Below are positions 15,902-24,894 of a stretch of DNA of 64,000 bases, in pieces. How positions within the stretch are numbered: position 1 is the stretch's first letter; each line of letters starts with the position of its first letter. Location: contig OZ244906.1 of the NCBI GenBank assembly GCA_965221655.1, positions 1,116,001 to 1,180,000 of the forward strand, in the 5' to 3' direction. A program made the translations under genes and the position numbers. The notes below the pieces were generated by a model. The model did not search any database, had not been told where the DNA came from, and saw only the letters and a list, made by a program, of their open reading frames with translations. Source of the stretch: Bin107 sp965221655. Lineage in GTDB: Bacteria > UBA8248.

Positions 15902-16588
15902 CTAGGAGAAGCGCTCGCGCAGGAGCGTCCAGACGGCGACGGCGCCGTCGCGCCAGGTGATCTTCTTGCCCTCCGCGTAGGTGCGCCCGTAGTAGGAAAT
16001 CGGCACCTCGTATATGCGCCACCTGCCGGCCTTGAGTATCTTGGCGGTGAACTCGGGCTCGAAGTCGAAACCGCGCGCGCGAATCTCCATGTCCTTCACC
16101 ACCTCGCGGCGGAACATCTTGTAGCAGGTCTCCATGTCGGTGAGCGTGCAGTTGAACAACAGGTTGACGAGAAACGTCAGCACGTGGTTCCCCACCTTGT
16201 GCCAGAACATGTGGACGCGCTGGGGCTTTCCGCCGAAGCGCGTGCCGTAGACCACGTCCGCCACTCCTCTGCGGATGGGGTCGTAGAGCTCGGCGAACTC
16301 GGCGGGGTCGTATTCGAGGTCCGCGTCCTGCACGACGATCACGTCCCCGCTCGCCGCGGCGAAACCCTCGCACAGCGCGGCTCCCTTGCCTTCGTTGCGC
16401 GATTTGTAGATGACGCGCACGCCCTCGGTCTCGATTTCGGCGAGAATGTCGCGGGTGCCGTCCGTGCTGCCGTCGTCGACGATCAGGAGCTCGATGTGCA
16501 TCGGCACCGCCCGGACGCGGGAGACGATTTCCCGAATCGTTTCGCGCTCGTTGTAGCACGGCATCACTACGCTCAGCAGGTCCGCCAT
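15902..16588 (-). CDS. Family 2 glycosyltransferase (dolichol-phosphate mannosyltransferase-like)
   Basis: This is a 228-residue GT-A fold enzyme. It opens with LLSVVMPCYNERETIREIV, then LLIVDDGSTDGTRDIL, SRNEGKGAALCEGFAAASGDVIVVQDADLEYDP (the DxD metal site) and a C-terminal GFDFEPEFTAKILKAGRWRIYEVPISYYGRTYAEGKKI, the classic DPM1/GtrB-like core. It lacks the C-terminal membrane helices of larger relatives. It probably transfers a sugar from a nucleotide to polyprenyl phosphate for glycan or glycoprotein assembly. The ATG at 16586-16588 follows GAGGGGGAG. Confidence 0.88.
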   Translation of the reverse strand: MADLLSVVMPCYNERETIREIVSRVRAVPMHIELLIVDDGSTDGTRDILAEIETEGVRVIYKSRNEGKGAALCEGFAAASGDVIVVQDADLEYDPAEFAELYDPIRRGVADVVYGTRFGGKPQRVHMFWHKVGNHVLTFLVNLLFNCTLTDMETCYKMFRREVVKDMEIRARGFDFEPEFTAKILKAGRWRIYEVPISYYGRTYAEGKKITWRDGAVAVWTLLRERFS

Positions 16589-16828
16589 ACGCTCCCCCTC
16601 TTTCACCGCCTCTTCCCTCTCAAATGACCCCGGCCGCACAACCTCGCCGGCACGCGGGGGCAAAGCCTACATCCTCGCCCCCGGGCGGTCAAAGCAGCCC
16701 ACCCTCCCGGGCGGCGTCGCTTTCTTCCGCGAACCCCGGCCACCGGCTTGGCAAGTTTTCCGCGGCGTGCGACTATCCCGCCCGTAAGCGCGCGAACCAC
16801 GAGCCGCACCCGCGGGAAAGGAAACGCC

Positions 16829-17944
16829 ATGCCCTCGCCCCTGCTCGAGAGAATGCAGACGCTTTGCGCACTCCCCGGCCCACCGGGTCATGAGGGCGCG
16901 GTGCGCGACGCCATTGCGGGGATGCTGGGGAGCGCAGCGAGTGTGCTGGGGCGCGACGCCATCGGCAACCTCCTCGCCCGGCACGAGGCGCGCGCGGGCG
17001 CACTCCACGTCGTGCTCGAGTGCCACATGGACGAGGTAGGCCTTATCGTGACGGGCGTCGAGGCGGGCGGTGCGGTGCGCTTCGAGAAAGTGGGGCTGGT
17101 GGCGGATTCGATATTTCCGGGGCGCGAGGTCGACCTCCTCACGCTCGACGGCAGCCTCCACCGCGGCGTCGTCAACGTGCGCAGCGGCCATCTCCAATCC
17201 TTACAGGGGCAAGAACACCCCGGCGTCGAGGAGATGTGGATCGACCTGGGCGCATCCGAGGGCGAAACCATTCGCGCCCTGGGCGTCGAGCCGGGCACGC
17301 CCGGTGTGTTCCACAGCCCCTTTACCCGCCTGCCCGGAGGCGCGTGGAAATCGAAGGCGGTGGACAACCGCTCGGGCTGCGCCCTGTGCGTGGAGGCTTT
17401 CCTGAACGCGGCGGGCGCGCTTTCGGACAAGCTGCGCCTGAGCGCCGCGTTTTGCGTGCAAGAAGAAATCGGCGGGCGCGGCGCCTCGGTACTCGCACTG
17501 GGAGAAGCCCCCGCCTTCGGTATTGTGCTCGACAACGTGCCTGCCGACGGCCCGGGCCGCTCCGACGCCCGCGGGGCGAAGATAGGCGCAGGCCCCGTTC
17601 TGAGGAGATACGACCACCAGCCGGGGAGTCTTTACGGCTACGTTACGCCGCCCGAGATGATACGCTGGGTGCGCGAAACGGCCCACGGGGCGGGCGTCCC
17701 CTTGCAGGAAGACGTGTTCGTGGGCACGTTTCTTGATTCCGCAACTTTGAGCAAATCGCGTCCGGGCGGAGTGCCCCTCGTGCCCATCAACTTGCCGAGA
17801 CGCTATTCCCACAGCCCGGTGGAAACTTTCATGGAATCAGACCTCGAAGCCACGGCCGCCCTGGTCGGCGCACTGCTGCGCTCGGCCGCGGACGGCGAGG
17901 CGCCCGTTCTCGCACAAGACGTCCCGCCGCACTCCGGCGCCTGA
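16829..17944 (+). CDS. M42-family metal aminopeptidase/deblocking peptidase
   Basis: This 371-residue protein is of the M42 (FrvX/TET-type) family, dinuclear-metal aminopeptidases forming dodecamers in the cytosol. Ligand motifs are LECHMDEVGLIV, KSKAVDNRSGCAL, VQEEIGGRGASVL and the final YSHSPVETF. The insertion with LPGGAWKSKAVDN is typical. The ATG at 16829 follows AAAGGAAA. The MqnD-like gene follows after 34 bases and may be co-transcribed. M42 enzymes can also act as endoglucanase-like proteins by annotation, but peptidase activity is the established function. Confidence 0.88.
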   Translation: MPSPLLERMQTLCALPGPPGHEGAVRDAIAGMLGSAASVLGRDAIGNLLARHEARAGALHVVLECHMDEVGLIVTGVEAGGAVRFEKVGLVADSIFPGREVDLLTLDGSLHRGVVNVRSGHLQSLQGQEHPGVEEMWIDLGASEGETIRALGVEPGTPGVFHSPFTRLPGGAWKSKAVDNRSGCALCVEAFLNAAGALSDKLRLSAAFCVQEEIGGRGASVLALGEAPAFGIVLDNVPADGPGRSDARGAKIGAGPVLRRYDHQPGSLYGYVTPPEMIRWVRETAHGAGVPLQEDVFVGTFLDSATLSKSRPGGVPLVPINLPRRYSHSPVETFMESDLEATAALVGALLRSAADGEAPVLAQDVPPHSGA

Positions 17945-17978
17945 AACCCTTTGCAAACAATACCGTAGGAGCACACCC

Positions 17979-18824
17979 TTGCCCAAAACGATTCGCGTCG
18001 CGCACAGCCCCGACTCTGACGACGCCTTCATGTTCCACGCCCTGGCGAACGATAAGATCGCACAGGGGGATTACGAGTTCGTCCACGAACTCCACGACAT
18101 CGAAACCCTCAACCGCGCCGCCTTCGAGGGCAAGTACGAGGTGAGCGCAGTGAGTTTTCACGCGTATTGCCACCTGGCGGATCGCTACGCCATCCTGCCC
18201 CACGGGGCGAGCTTCGGTGAGGGTTACGGCCCCGTTCTTGTCTCGCGGGAGCCGATGACGCGCGATGACCTGCAAAACGCGGAAATCGCCATCCCCGGCC
18301 TGTTGACGACGGCCTACCTCACCCTGCGCCTCTACATGGGGGGGGCGGAGCCCAGACACCGCGTGGTGCATTTCGACGCCATCATGGACGAGGTGCGCAA
18401 GGGCGCCTCGCCCGCCGGGCTGTTGATTCACGAGGGCCAACTCACCTACGCGGAGGAGGGCTTTCACCTGATAGAGGATTTGGGCGCTTGGTGGATGCGC
18501 GAAACGCGAGGCCCGCTGCCCCTGGGCTGCAACGTCATCCGCAAGGATTTGGGGCCGGAAGTCGTGCGCGAGGTAAGCCGCCTGCTGCACCAGAGCATCG
18601 TCTACGCGCTCGAAAACCGCGAGGAAGCACTCGACCACGCCATGGCCTACGCCCGGGACCTCCCGCGCGAGAAAGCGGACGTCTTCGTCGGCATGTACGT
18701 AAACGACTGGACGCGCTCCTACGGCGAGGCCGGCCGCAAGGCCGTCTCCACCCTGCTCGATCGCGCGGCGGAGGCGGGCATCATACCCCGAAAGACGACG
18801 CCCGAGTTCGTCTCCACCGGCTAG
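17979..18824 (+). CDS. MqnD/MqnA-like protein (menaquinone futalosine pathway fold)
   Basis: This 281-residue periplasmic-binding-protein-like fold begins VAHSPDSDDAFMFHAL, the hallmark of MqnD (1,4-dihydroxy-6-naphthoate synthase), and continues with VSAVSFHAYCHLADRYAILPHGASFGEGYGPVL. Chemically it would act late in futalosine-dependent menaquinone synthesis. No signal peptide is present, which separates it from ABC-transporter binding proteins. Start is TTG at 17979 with TAGGAG eight bases upstream. No mqnA, mqnB, mqnC or mqnE is in the window, so the pathway is inferred from family only. A run of seven G residues lies inside the gene near 18341. Confidence 0.75.
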   Translation: MPKTIRVAHSPDSDDAFMFHALANDKIAQGDYEFVHELHDIETLNRAAFEGKYEVSAVSFHAYCHLADRYAILPHGASFGEGYGPVLVSREPMTRDDLQNAEIAIPGLLTTAYLTLRLYMGGAEPRHRVVHFDAIMDEVRKGASPAGLLIHEGQLTYAEEGFHLIEDLGAWWMRETRGPLPLGCNVIRKDLGPEVVREVSRLLHQSIVYALENREEALDHAMAYARDLPREKADVFVGMYVNDWTRSYGEAGRKAVSTLLDRAAEAGIIPRKTTPEFVSTG

Positions 18825-18838
18825 CGGGGAGGTTCGTC

Positions 18839-19222
18839 ATGCTCGAGGGAATGCACCACATATCCATCGCCGTCGACGACCTCGAGGAGGCGCGCGACTT
18901 CTACGCGGGTCTGCTCGAGTTGGCCGAAATCGACCGCCCCGACCTGCCGAACCCCGGCTACTGGTTCCAGGCGGGCGCTTGCCAACTGCACCTGACCGGG
19001 CGTCCTCCCCGGGAGGGGGAGGAGAGAATTCCGGGCACCGGGGCGGGGGAAACCCACTTCGCCTTCGCGGCTTCTGAACTCGAACCCGTAAAGCGCAGGC
19101 TCGAAGTGGCGGGCGTCGAGGTCAAAGACGGCATCAACGCCCGGTTGGGAATGCGGCAACTCTTCTTCCGCGATCCCTCCGACAACCTGGTGGAGGTGTT
19201 CCGCACGCTGGAGCAAGCATGA
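18839..19222 (+). CDS. VOC (glyoxalase-like) protein
   Basis: This 127-residue vicinal-oxygen-chelate protein has two beta-alpha-beta modules, from MHHISIAVDDLEEARDFYAGLLEL to FFRDPSDNLVEVF. The conserved His near the N-terminus, a central H in ETHFAFAA and the terminal Glu are probable metal ligands. ATG 18839 follows GGGGAGG. Its stop overlaps the NUDIX gene start by four bases. It resembles the VOC protein at 6165 in length and in the PNPGYWFQAG segment, so both may belong to one subfamily. The substrate is unknown. Confidence 0.84.
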   Translation: MLEGMHHISIAVDDLEEARDFYAGLLELAEIDRPDLPNPGYWFQAGACQLHLTGRPPREGEERIPGTGAGETHFAFAASELEPVKRRLEVAGVEVKDGINARLGMRQLFFRDPSDNLVEVFRTLEQA

Positions 19223-19680
19223 GGAACTCCCCGGTTTCGCGGCCGCGCGGCCTGATCTCCCCGGTGCGCATCTACCGCCAAGCCGCCGCCCTGCCCTGGC
19301 GCAAAACGGGAGGCGGGCTCGAGGTTTTGCTCATCACCACGCGCGACGTCTCCCCCGACAGCCCCGGGTGGATACTCCCCCAGGGCGGCGTGGAGCCGGG
19401 CGAGAGCACGCGCGAGGCCGCCCTCGCCGAAACGTGGGAGGAGGCGGGCGTACGCGGTGCGGCCTCCACCGAGGCACTCGCACACTACGAATACGAAACG
19501 GGCGCGGGCCGATGCGCCGTCGCAGTCTTCGGCCTGGAAGTTGAGGACGTCGAGGACGACTGGCCCGAGCGCGAGGACAGGGAACGGCGTTGGCTCTCCC
19601 CTGCCGACGCGAGAGAGGCCATTGCGGGCCATACGCTCAAGCGTGTGCTTGAGGAGTGCCTGCTGCATCTCGAAGAATAA
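19219..19680 (+). CDS. NUDIX hydrolase
   Basis: This 153-residue protein carries a NUDIX box GGVEPGESTREAALAETWEEAGV at about residues 57-79, which binds metal and cleaves nucleoside-diphosphate-linked substrates. The WILPQGGVEPGE lead and the loss of other domains fit diadenosine- or diphosphoinositol-polyphosphate-type phosphohydrolases (DIPP-like). Translation is coupled to the VOC gene by an ATGA overlap. It is convergent with the methyltransferase gene at 19696. Confidence 0.87.
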   Translation: MRNSPVSRPRGLISPVRIYRQAAALPWRKTGGGLEVLLITTRDVSPDSPGWILPQGGVEPGESTREAALAETWEEAGVRGAASTEALAHYEYETGAGRCAVAVFGLEVEDVEDDWPEREDRERRWLSPADAREAIAGHTLKRVLEECLLHLEE

Positions 19681-19695
19681 TATGTATGTTTCGTC

Positions 19696-20391
19696 TCACG
19701 CCTTGCGCGCCGCAACCAGAGCGCGGTTAAAGTGCAGATACAGCGGCGCGGCTACAAAACCCGCCTCCGAGAGCCAGGCGAGCAGGTCGGCCAGGCGCGG
19801 TGGGTGGTCGTCCTTCGCCTCGTAGGCAGCGCGATACGCAGCGAATGCATGCGGTGCGTCGACGCCCCGGTTCAGGCGATTCCAGACGCGCTCGTAAGCT
19901 TCCGGCAAATCCCCCAGGCGCGTCTCGACGCGGTCCAGCACGTAGAAAGCGCCGCCGGGGCGCAAAATATCGAACACTTTGCCGAAAACCGCGCGTTTTT
20001 TCTCGTGCGTGATTTCATGCAGCGCCTGGCTGCTGAATACCGCCGCATACGGCGCGTGGGGAAACGCGACGCTTCCCAAATCGTTCAGGTCTCCCCGCAC
20101 GGGCAGATACCTGCCCGGGTAGGCGCGCAGACGCTGCGCGGCCAGGTGCAGCATTTCTTCGGAACTATCGAGGCACGCCACCCGCGCGTGGGGAACGCGC
20201 TCGAAAAGGAGGGCTTCCACCTGGCCCGAACCAGCGCCTAAATCCAGCATCCAGCCCCGCTCGGGAGCCGCGCCTTCGAGCAGGGTGATGAGCAAATCGA
20301 GCTGGTTCGCGCGATCGGGGTTGTCGCGCACCGCGTTCGCCGCGTCCCACTCCCGCGCGAAGTCCCTCTCTGCCCAGGCGTCTTGCGCCAT
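19696..20391 (-). CDS. Class I SAM-dependent methyltransferase
   Basis: This 231-residue methyltransferase has motif I GWMLDLGAGSGQVEALLFE, VACLDSSEEML, AVFSSQALHEITHEKK and LRPGGAFYVLDRVE. It is the last gene of the PrpB/PrpD operon. Its ATG overlaps the upstream stop by one base (TGATG), and GGAG is just upstream. Substrate is unknown. Its place in the operon suggests action on an intermediate of, or a small molecule linked to, that pathway. Confidence 0.84.
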   Translation of the reverse strand: MAQDAWAERDFAREWDAANAVRDNPDRANQLDLLITLLEGAAPERGWMLDLGAGSGQVEALLFERVPHARVACLDSSEEMLHLAAQRLRAYPGRYLPVRGDLNDLGSVAFPHAPYAAVFSSQALHEITHEKKRAVFGKVFDILRPGGAFYVLDRVETRLGDLPEAYERVWNRLNRGVDAPHAFAAYRAAYEAKDDHPPRLADLLAWLSEAGFVAAPLYLHFNRALVAARKA

Positions 20392-21767
20392 CAGGGCTCC
20401 ACGCACGCGCGCACGAGGGCGCTTGCGTCCGGAGCCTCCTCAAAGCCCAAAACAGCCTCCACGGCGGCGTCGACGCCGCTCTCGGGCAGAACGCGCAGGG
20501 CGTTCGCGCGAAACTTCGCCTCCACGTCCTCCCACTCCATCGGATTTTCGGGGTTTCCCCAGTTGATGGGTTCTTCGCGTGTGAGCACGCGCCCGTCGTC
20601 GAGCACAATCTTCACCCCGCCGTGCAGATACCGGGGAAAGCGCTCCGAATCCACGCCCGTACACCGCACCTTGCCCGCGAGTTCGAGCACCCGCGCGTCG
20701 CCGAGGCGCTCTTCCTCAAAGTCATCGAGAGTGGTTTCGCCCCGCACCACGTTCACCGCCAGGCAATAGGGCAAGCTGAACAACGCCCCATACGGCGTGT
20801 TCGGCCTCCTCTTGTGCTCGATGGGCTCGCACACGATGGGGAGAATCGGCTCGGGCGTGATGGTCTCGACCTCCACGATTTCTTCAGGGGCTATCCCCGC
20901 TTCGCGCACGAGGTTTTTTGCCGCGTCCATCGTCGCGTGGCTGAAGTGACAGCACGGGTAGGGCTTGAACGAGATGCGCAGCGTCTCCCAGCGCTCCCCC
21001 AAACCGCCCGCCAGAATTTCGGGGTCGTAGGAGGGATCGCTGAGATGCGTGGCGTACAGACCGAACCTGCCCTCGAAAACTTTTCTGGGGCCGAGGAAGC
21101 CGTGGCCCGCCATTTGCGCCGCGGTCACGCCCGCGTGCGAAGCCCAGCCCGGGTGAAATCGCTTGACCCAACTGCCGTCGTCGAGAAACTCCTGTATCCC
21201 CGCCGCCTGGCTCCCGCACACCCCGAAGGCGTGGGCGAGCACTTCGGGAGACTGCCGCATCAGGTTCCCCACAACGGCCGCTGCCCCGAAGGCGCCGCAT
21301 ATCGGCGTGGGGTGGTAGCCCGCAGCGTGGAACGCCCCCGGCACGGCGCCGCCCACGCGGGCGATGACCTCATAGCCCGCCACCATCGCCGCGAGAATCT
21401 CGCGCCCGCTCGCACCGGCCGCCTCCCCTGCGGCCAGGGCCGTGGGCACAACGCAGGCACTCATGTGGGTAATCGAATCCGTGTGCGTGTCGTCAAAATC
21501 GAGGCCGTGCACGTAGCTTCCGTTCACCATGGCGGCGTGGGCGGTCGGCAGCTTGTCGCCGTGGCGCCAGACGGTGGCCTGGGGGTGGCCGCCCCAATCG
21601 CGCGCGGTGTTCCTCACCGCATCGGCGTAGGGCTCGCGCGTGGCGGCGAGGCCGATGCCCAGGGCGTCGAGCAGATGGTGTCTTGCTCTTTCGAGCACCT
21701 GGCCGGGAACGTCCTCCCACGAGAGGTGTGCAGCGAAGTGCGCGAGTTTGTCGCTCATCGTCTCCAT
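20391..21767 (-). CDS. MmgE/PrpD family protein 1
   Basis: This 458-residue protein is of the MmgE/PrpD family, which includes 2-methylcitrate dehydratase, cis-aconitate decarboxylase and iminodisuccinate epimerase. Typical blocks are RHHLLDALGIGLAA, NGSYVHGLDFDDTH, CGAFGAAAVVGNLM, RFHPGWASHAGVTAAQMA, ISFKPYPCCHFSHATMDA and NWGNPENPMEWEDVEAKFRANA. The ATG at 21765-21767 follows AAGGAGA. It lies between a second MmgE/PrpD gene and a methyltransferase. Which family reaction it performs cannot be read from the motifs. Confidence 0.9.
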   Translation of the reverse strand: METMSDKLAHFAAHLSWEDVPGQVLERARHHLLDALGIGLAATREPYADAVRNTARDWGGHPQATVWRHGDKLPTAHAAMVNGSYVHGLDFDDTHTDSITHMSACVVPTALAAGEAAGASGREILAAMVAGYEVIARVGGAVPGAFHAAGYHPTPICGAFGAAAVVGNLMRQSPEVLAHAFGVCGSQAAGIQEFLDDGSWVKRFHPGWASHAGVTAAQMAGHGFLGPRKVFEGRFGLYATHLSDPSYDPEILAGGLGERWETLRISFKPYPCCHFSHATMDAAKNLVREAGIAPEEIVEVETITPEPILPIVCEPIEHKRRPNTPYGALFSLPYCLAVNVVRGETTLDDFEEERLGDARVLELAGKVRCTGVDSERFPRYLHGGVKIVLDDGRVLTREEPINWGNPENPMEWEDVEAKFRANALRVLPESGVDAAVEAVLGFEEAPDASALVRACVEP

Positions 21768-21789
21768 GTTCGTCTCCTTCTCTAGCGCT

Positions 21790-23157
21790 TCAGGCCAGGT
21801 GCGTCACCACGGAGGCCGCCGTCTCCAGTCGATCCAGCTCCGAGGCCGCCGCGACGAGCGCGTCCTGGGCTTGGGGAGAAACGACGCCGCCCGTAATCTG
21901 CCGAAACTTGCTTGCGACCATATCGAAGTCCATCGGATTTTGGGGCGAACCCTTAGGTCCTGCGACGCGGCTTTCGAGCGTGCGCCCGTCGCGTGTGCGA
22001 ATCGCCACCCTGGCGGGAAAGGTGTGGGGATACAATTGCTCGATTTCGGGGTCGACCGTAAAGCGCGCCCGCCGCGCAAGGGCGACCAGCGCGGGGTCGG
22101 CAATGCGCGCGGGGGCGAACTGCGCGGGTCCGGCCTCTCCGTCGGTCAGCGCGACCGCCGCGCAATACTCGATGTTCATCTGCGCGCGCAGCGGACTCAC
22201 CGGCTCGTAGGGCCACGAGCACTGCTGCTTCACCACGCTGTGGTTCATGATCTCCATCTCACGCACCTCCTCAGGCGCGATGCCGTGTGCGGAGCGCAAG
22301 GCCAAAACAGCGTCGATGGTCGAATGGGTGCTCCCGCAACAGCAATAGGGCTTGAAGGAAACCGCACCCGCCTCCCAGTGCGCGCCCAGGTCTTCCGTCA
22401 GGCGCGCGGGATCGCCGCCGCCGTCGCCGAACGCGCCTATAAAGCCCCCGTCCCCGTACTCGAAAATCTCGGTGGGGCCGGTGTAGCCCGCCCGCGCTAG
22501 GGCGGCGGCCATGAGGCCGCTCTGCGCCGCGCGGCCCGCATGAAAGCGCTTCGTCTCCGAACCATCGCACTGAAACGCCCACGTGCCCGCCCCCTGCGTG
22601 CCCGCCAACCCCAGGGCGTTGGCCGTCTCCTCGGACGTCAGGCCCATCAGGCGCGCCGCCGCGGCAGCAGCGCCGAAAGGCCCGCACAGGCCCGTGAGAT
22701 GAAATCCGCGTCTGCGCACCGCCAGGGAGCCGGCGGCCAGGCTCGCGCGTATCATGGTCTCATACCCCACCGCGCAGGCGGTCAGGAACTCCTCCCCGCC
22801 CGCCCCCGTCTTCTCGGCGAGAGGGAAGGCTGCGGCGAAGACGACTGCTCCGGGGTGGAGCTTGGCGCCGCTGTGGTAGTCGTCGAGCTCGAATGCGTGC
22901 ATCCGGGTGCCGAGACAAAGCGCAACCGGCCCCACCGGCCCCCGCCAGGCGTCTTTCCACAAAGTCGCCTCGCGGGCGCCGCCCTGTTCCCGGACGAAGC
23001 GCGCGAGAATCCGCCCCGACTCCGTGGTCCCCCCGTGCAGGCCGCAGCCCAGGGCGTCCAGAAAGTATTTGCGCAGCGAGGAGCGCACCCCGTCCGGCAG
23101 GTCGCTCCACGACGCCTCGCTGACGAAGCGGGCAAGTGCGCGCGTGTGGCCGCTCAT
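21790..23157 (-). CDS. MmgE/PrpD family protein 2
   Basis: This 455-residue second MmgE/PrpD member is clearly diverged from its neighbour. Shared blocks are RKYFLDALGCGLHG, LGTRMHAFELDDYHSG, GLCGPFGAAAAAARLMGL, RFHAGRAAQSGLMAAALA, VSFKPYCCCGSTHSTIDAVL and PQNPMDFDMVASKFRQI. Note that DDYHSG replaces the DDTH of member 1. A G-rich ribosome site (GGGGGAGGG) precedes ATG 23155-23157, 11 bases after the PrpB-like stop. Two different PrpD-type enzymes in one operon suggest successive or alternative substrates. Confidence 0.9.
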   Translation of the reverse strand: MSGHTRALARFVSEASWSDLPDGVRSSLRKYFLDALGCGLHGGTTESGRILARFVREQGGAREATLWKDAWRGPVGPVALCLGTRMHAFELDDYHSGAKLHPGAVVFAAAFPLAEKTGAGGEEFLTACAVGYETMIRASLAAGSLAVRRRGFHLTGLCGPFGAAAAAARLMGLTSEETANALGLAGTQGAGTWAFQCDGSETKRFHAGRAAQSGLMAAALARAGYTGPTEIFEYGDGGFIGAFGDGGGDPARLTEDLGAHWEAGAVSFKPYCCCGSTHSTIDAVLALRSAHGIAPEEVREMEIMNHSVVKQQCSWPYEPVSPLRAQMNIEYCAAVALTDGEAGPAQFAPARIADPALVALARRARFTVDPEIEQLYPHTFPARVAIRTRDGRTLESRVAGPKGSPQNPMDFDMVASKFRQITGGVVSPQAQDALVAAASELDRLETAASVVTHLA

Positions 23158-23168
23158 CTCCCTCCCCC

Positions 23169-24044
23169 TCACTCACGAGGCAGATACGTCGCCTCTATCG
23201 CGTGGTAGGCGTCGTAGTCGAGAAGCTCGTAGAGTTCTTTTCTCGTCATCATGTTGTCCAGGTAGTGGCCCATCGTGCCTTTGGCCCTCAGCTCTTCGAG
23301 CAGCAACTCGCCCGCCTTGAGCATCGCGCGCATGACGCTCACCGGAAACAGCACGAGCTTGTAACCCATCTCCTCAAACGCGGACTTCGGGATGTGGGGC
23401 GTCTTACCGAACTCCGTCATGTTGGCGAGCAGCGGCCCCGGGCAACGCTCGGCGTATTCTGCAAATTCATCGCGCGTCTCGAGTGCTTCGATGAAAATCA
23501 CGTCGGCCCCCGCCTCGCGCGCGGCCTGACCCCGCTCGACAGCCTCCTCCATGCCGTGGACGTACTTGGCGTCGATACGCGCCATGACGGCGAAGTCCGG
23601 GTCCGTACGATGGGCCACGGCGGCGCGAATCTTGCCCACGAACTCCGCGCGGCTTACCACCTGCTTGCCGTCGAGGTGGCCGCACCGCTTGGGCAACACC
23701 TGATCCTCGAGCTGGATACACGCCACGCCCGCCCGCTCGAAGTCGCGCACCGTGCGCACGACGTTCACCGCGTTGCCGTAGCCCGTGTCGGCGTCCACCA
23801 CGAGGGGGATGTCCACGGCGTCGGCCATGTAGCGCGCGTTCATCACCACCTCGCTCACCGAAGCCAGGCCGTTGTCGGGCAGCCCCGTGAGGGCGTTCGC
23901 CACCCCCGCCCCCGACATGTAGACGGCCTCGAAGCCCTTCGAGGCAATGAGGCGCGCCGTGAGCGCGTCGTGCGCACCGGGGACGATGGTCGCCCCCGGG
24001 CGTTCGAGAATGCGCCTGAATTTCTTTCGCACCGAATCCGCCAT
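23169..24044 (-). CDS. PrpB-like lyase (isocitrate lyase/PEP mutase superfamily)
   Basis: This 291-residue enzyme has the 2-methylisocitrate lyase pattern: PGAHDALTARLIASKGFEAVYMSGAG, VVDADTGYG, LEDQVLPKRCGH with the catalytic cysteine, LANMTEFGKTP and the C-terminal TRKELYELLDYDAY. PrpB cleaves methylisocitrate to pyruvate and succinate; relatives cleave dimethylmalate or oxaloacetate. It is first in the operon with two PrpD-type genes. No methylcitrate synthase is present, so the methylcitrate cycle is not proven. ATG 24042-24044 follows AAGGAAA. Confidence 0.9.
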   Translation of the reverse strand: MADSVRKKFRRILERPGATIVPGAHDALTARLIASKGFEAVYMSGAGVANALTGLPDNGLASVSEVVMNARYMADAVDIPLVVDADTGYGNAVNVVRTVRDFERAGVACIQLEDQVLPKRCGHLDGKQVVSRAEFVGKIRAAVAHRTDPDFAVMARIDAKYVHGMEEAVERGQAAREAGADVIFIEALETRDEFAEYAERCPGPLLANMTEFGKTPHIPKSAFEEMGYKLVLFPVSVMRAMLKAGELLLEELRAKGTMGHYLDNMMTRKELYELLDYDAYHAIEATYLPRE

Positions 24045-24231
24045 GCCGTCTTTCCTTCTTCCCTGTGCCAACCTTTGCGCCGGCGCGCGCTTTTTTCTGC
24101 ATTCGGGCGCAAAGTCCGTTTTGCGCCACCCCTGCTTTCCGGAGGACGCCGCCCCCGCGCCCCGTTCGCTGAAGCCTCATTATTTTTCCACACCCGCCGC
24201 AGGTTTCGCCAGGGCCGCAGAGGATTTCGTC

Positions 24232-24262
24232 TTGACAGACGGGCGGCGAGAGGTGGCATAAT
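24232..24262 (+). promoter_or_regulatory. Sigma70-type promoter for the TPR gene
   Basis: A perfect TTGACA (24232-24237) and CATAAT (24257-24262) are 19 bases apart. Transcription near 24269 would leave about 30 bases before the ATG at 24301. The 19-base spacer is longer than ideal. Confidence 0.55.
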
Positions 24263-24300
24263 TCGCATTGCCAGCCTACGAGGGAAAGCGGGTCCTAAAG

Positions 24301-24834
24301 ATGAACGAATTCGAAAGCGTGAACTTCGACGAGAAATACAAGGACGAGGCGCGGGTGAACCCCGACCTCAAGCGCGCCCTCGAACTACTGGGCAAGGGCG
24401 ACCTCGCCCACGCCCAGGGAGACCTGGAGCAGGCCATCGAGTTGTATCGCAACTCCATCGCCTACTACCCCACGGCGGACGCCCACACCTATCTGGGCTG
24501 GATGTACAGCAAGCAGGGCCGCCTGGAGGAAGCCATCGAGGAGTGCCACATCGCCATTGAGGTCGATGAGGAATTTGGCAACCCCTACAACGACATCGGC
24601 TGCTATCTCATGCAGTTGGGCGAACTCGACGAGGCCGCCGAATGGCTCGAGAAGGCGAAGTCCGCCCGCCGGTACGAACCGCGCCATTTCCCCTACGTGA
24701 ACCTGGTGCGCATCTACCTGAAAAAAGGAGAATACGGCAAGGCGCAAGGGGAAATGTACGAGGCAATAAAGATCGCGCCTGAGGCCAAAAACCTCAAGAA
24801 AGACTTTCTCGAACTCGTCTCGCTGCTGAACTGA
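24301..24834 (+). CDS. TPR-repeat protein
   Basis: This 177-residue all-helical protein has about three to four tetratricopeptide repeats, from LLGKGDLAHAQGDLEQAIELYRNSIAYYP to YLKKGEYGKAQGEMYEAIKIAP; the AHTYLGWMYSKQGRLEEAIEECHIAIEVD unit is the clearest. There is no signal peptide, so it is cytosolic and probably a protein-protein adaptor. The ATG at 24301 is preferred over an in-frame TTG at 24268 because that TTG lies at the predicted transcription start; neither has a clear ribosome site. It is divergent from the PrpB-like operon. Confidence 0.82.
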   Translation: MNEFESVNFDEKYKDEARVNPDLKRALELLGKGDLAHAQGDLEQAIELYRNSIAYYPTADAHTYLGWMYSKQGRLEEAIEECHIAIEVDEEFGNPYNDIGCYLMQLGELDEAAEWLEKAKSARRYEPRHFPYVNLVRIYLKKGEYGKAQGEMYEAIKIAPEAKNLKKDFLELVSLLN

Positions 24835-24894
24835 CGCCCCCGGCGGCACACGCACCTGGAGCTGTTCTTCCAGCCGTATTTTCGCGTCCGTGCC

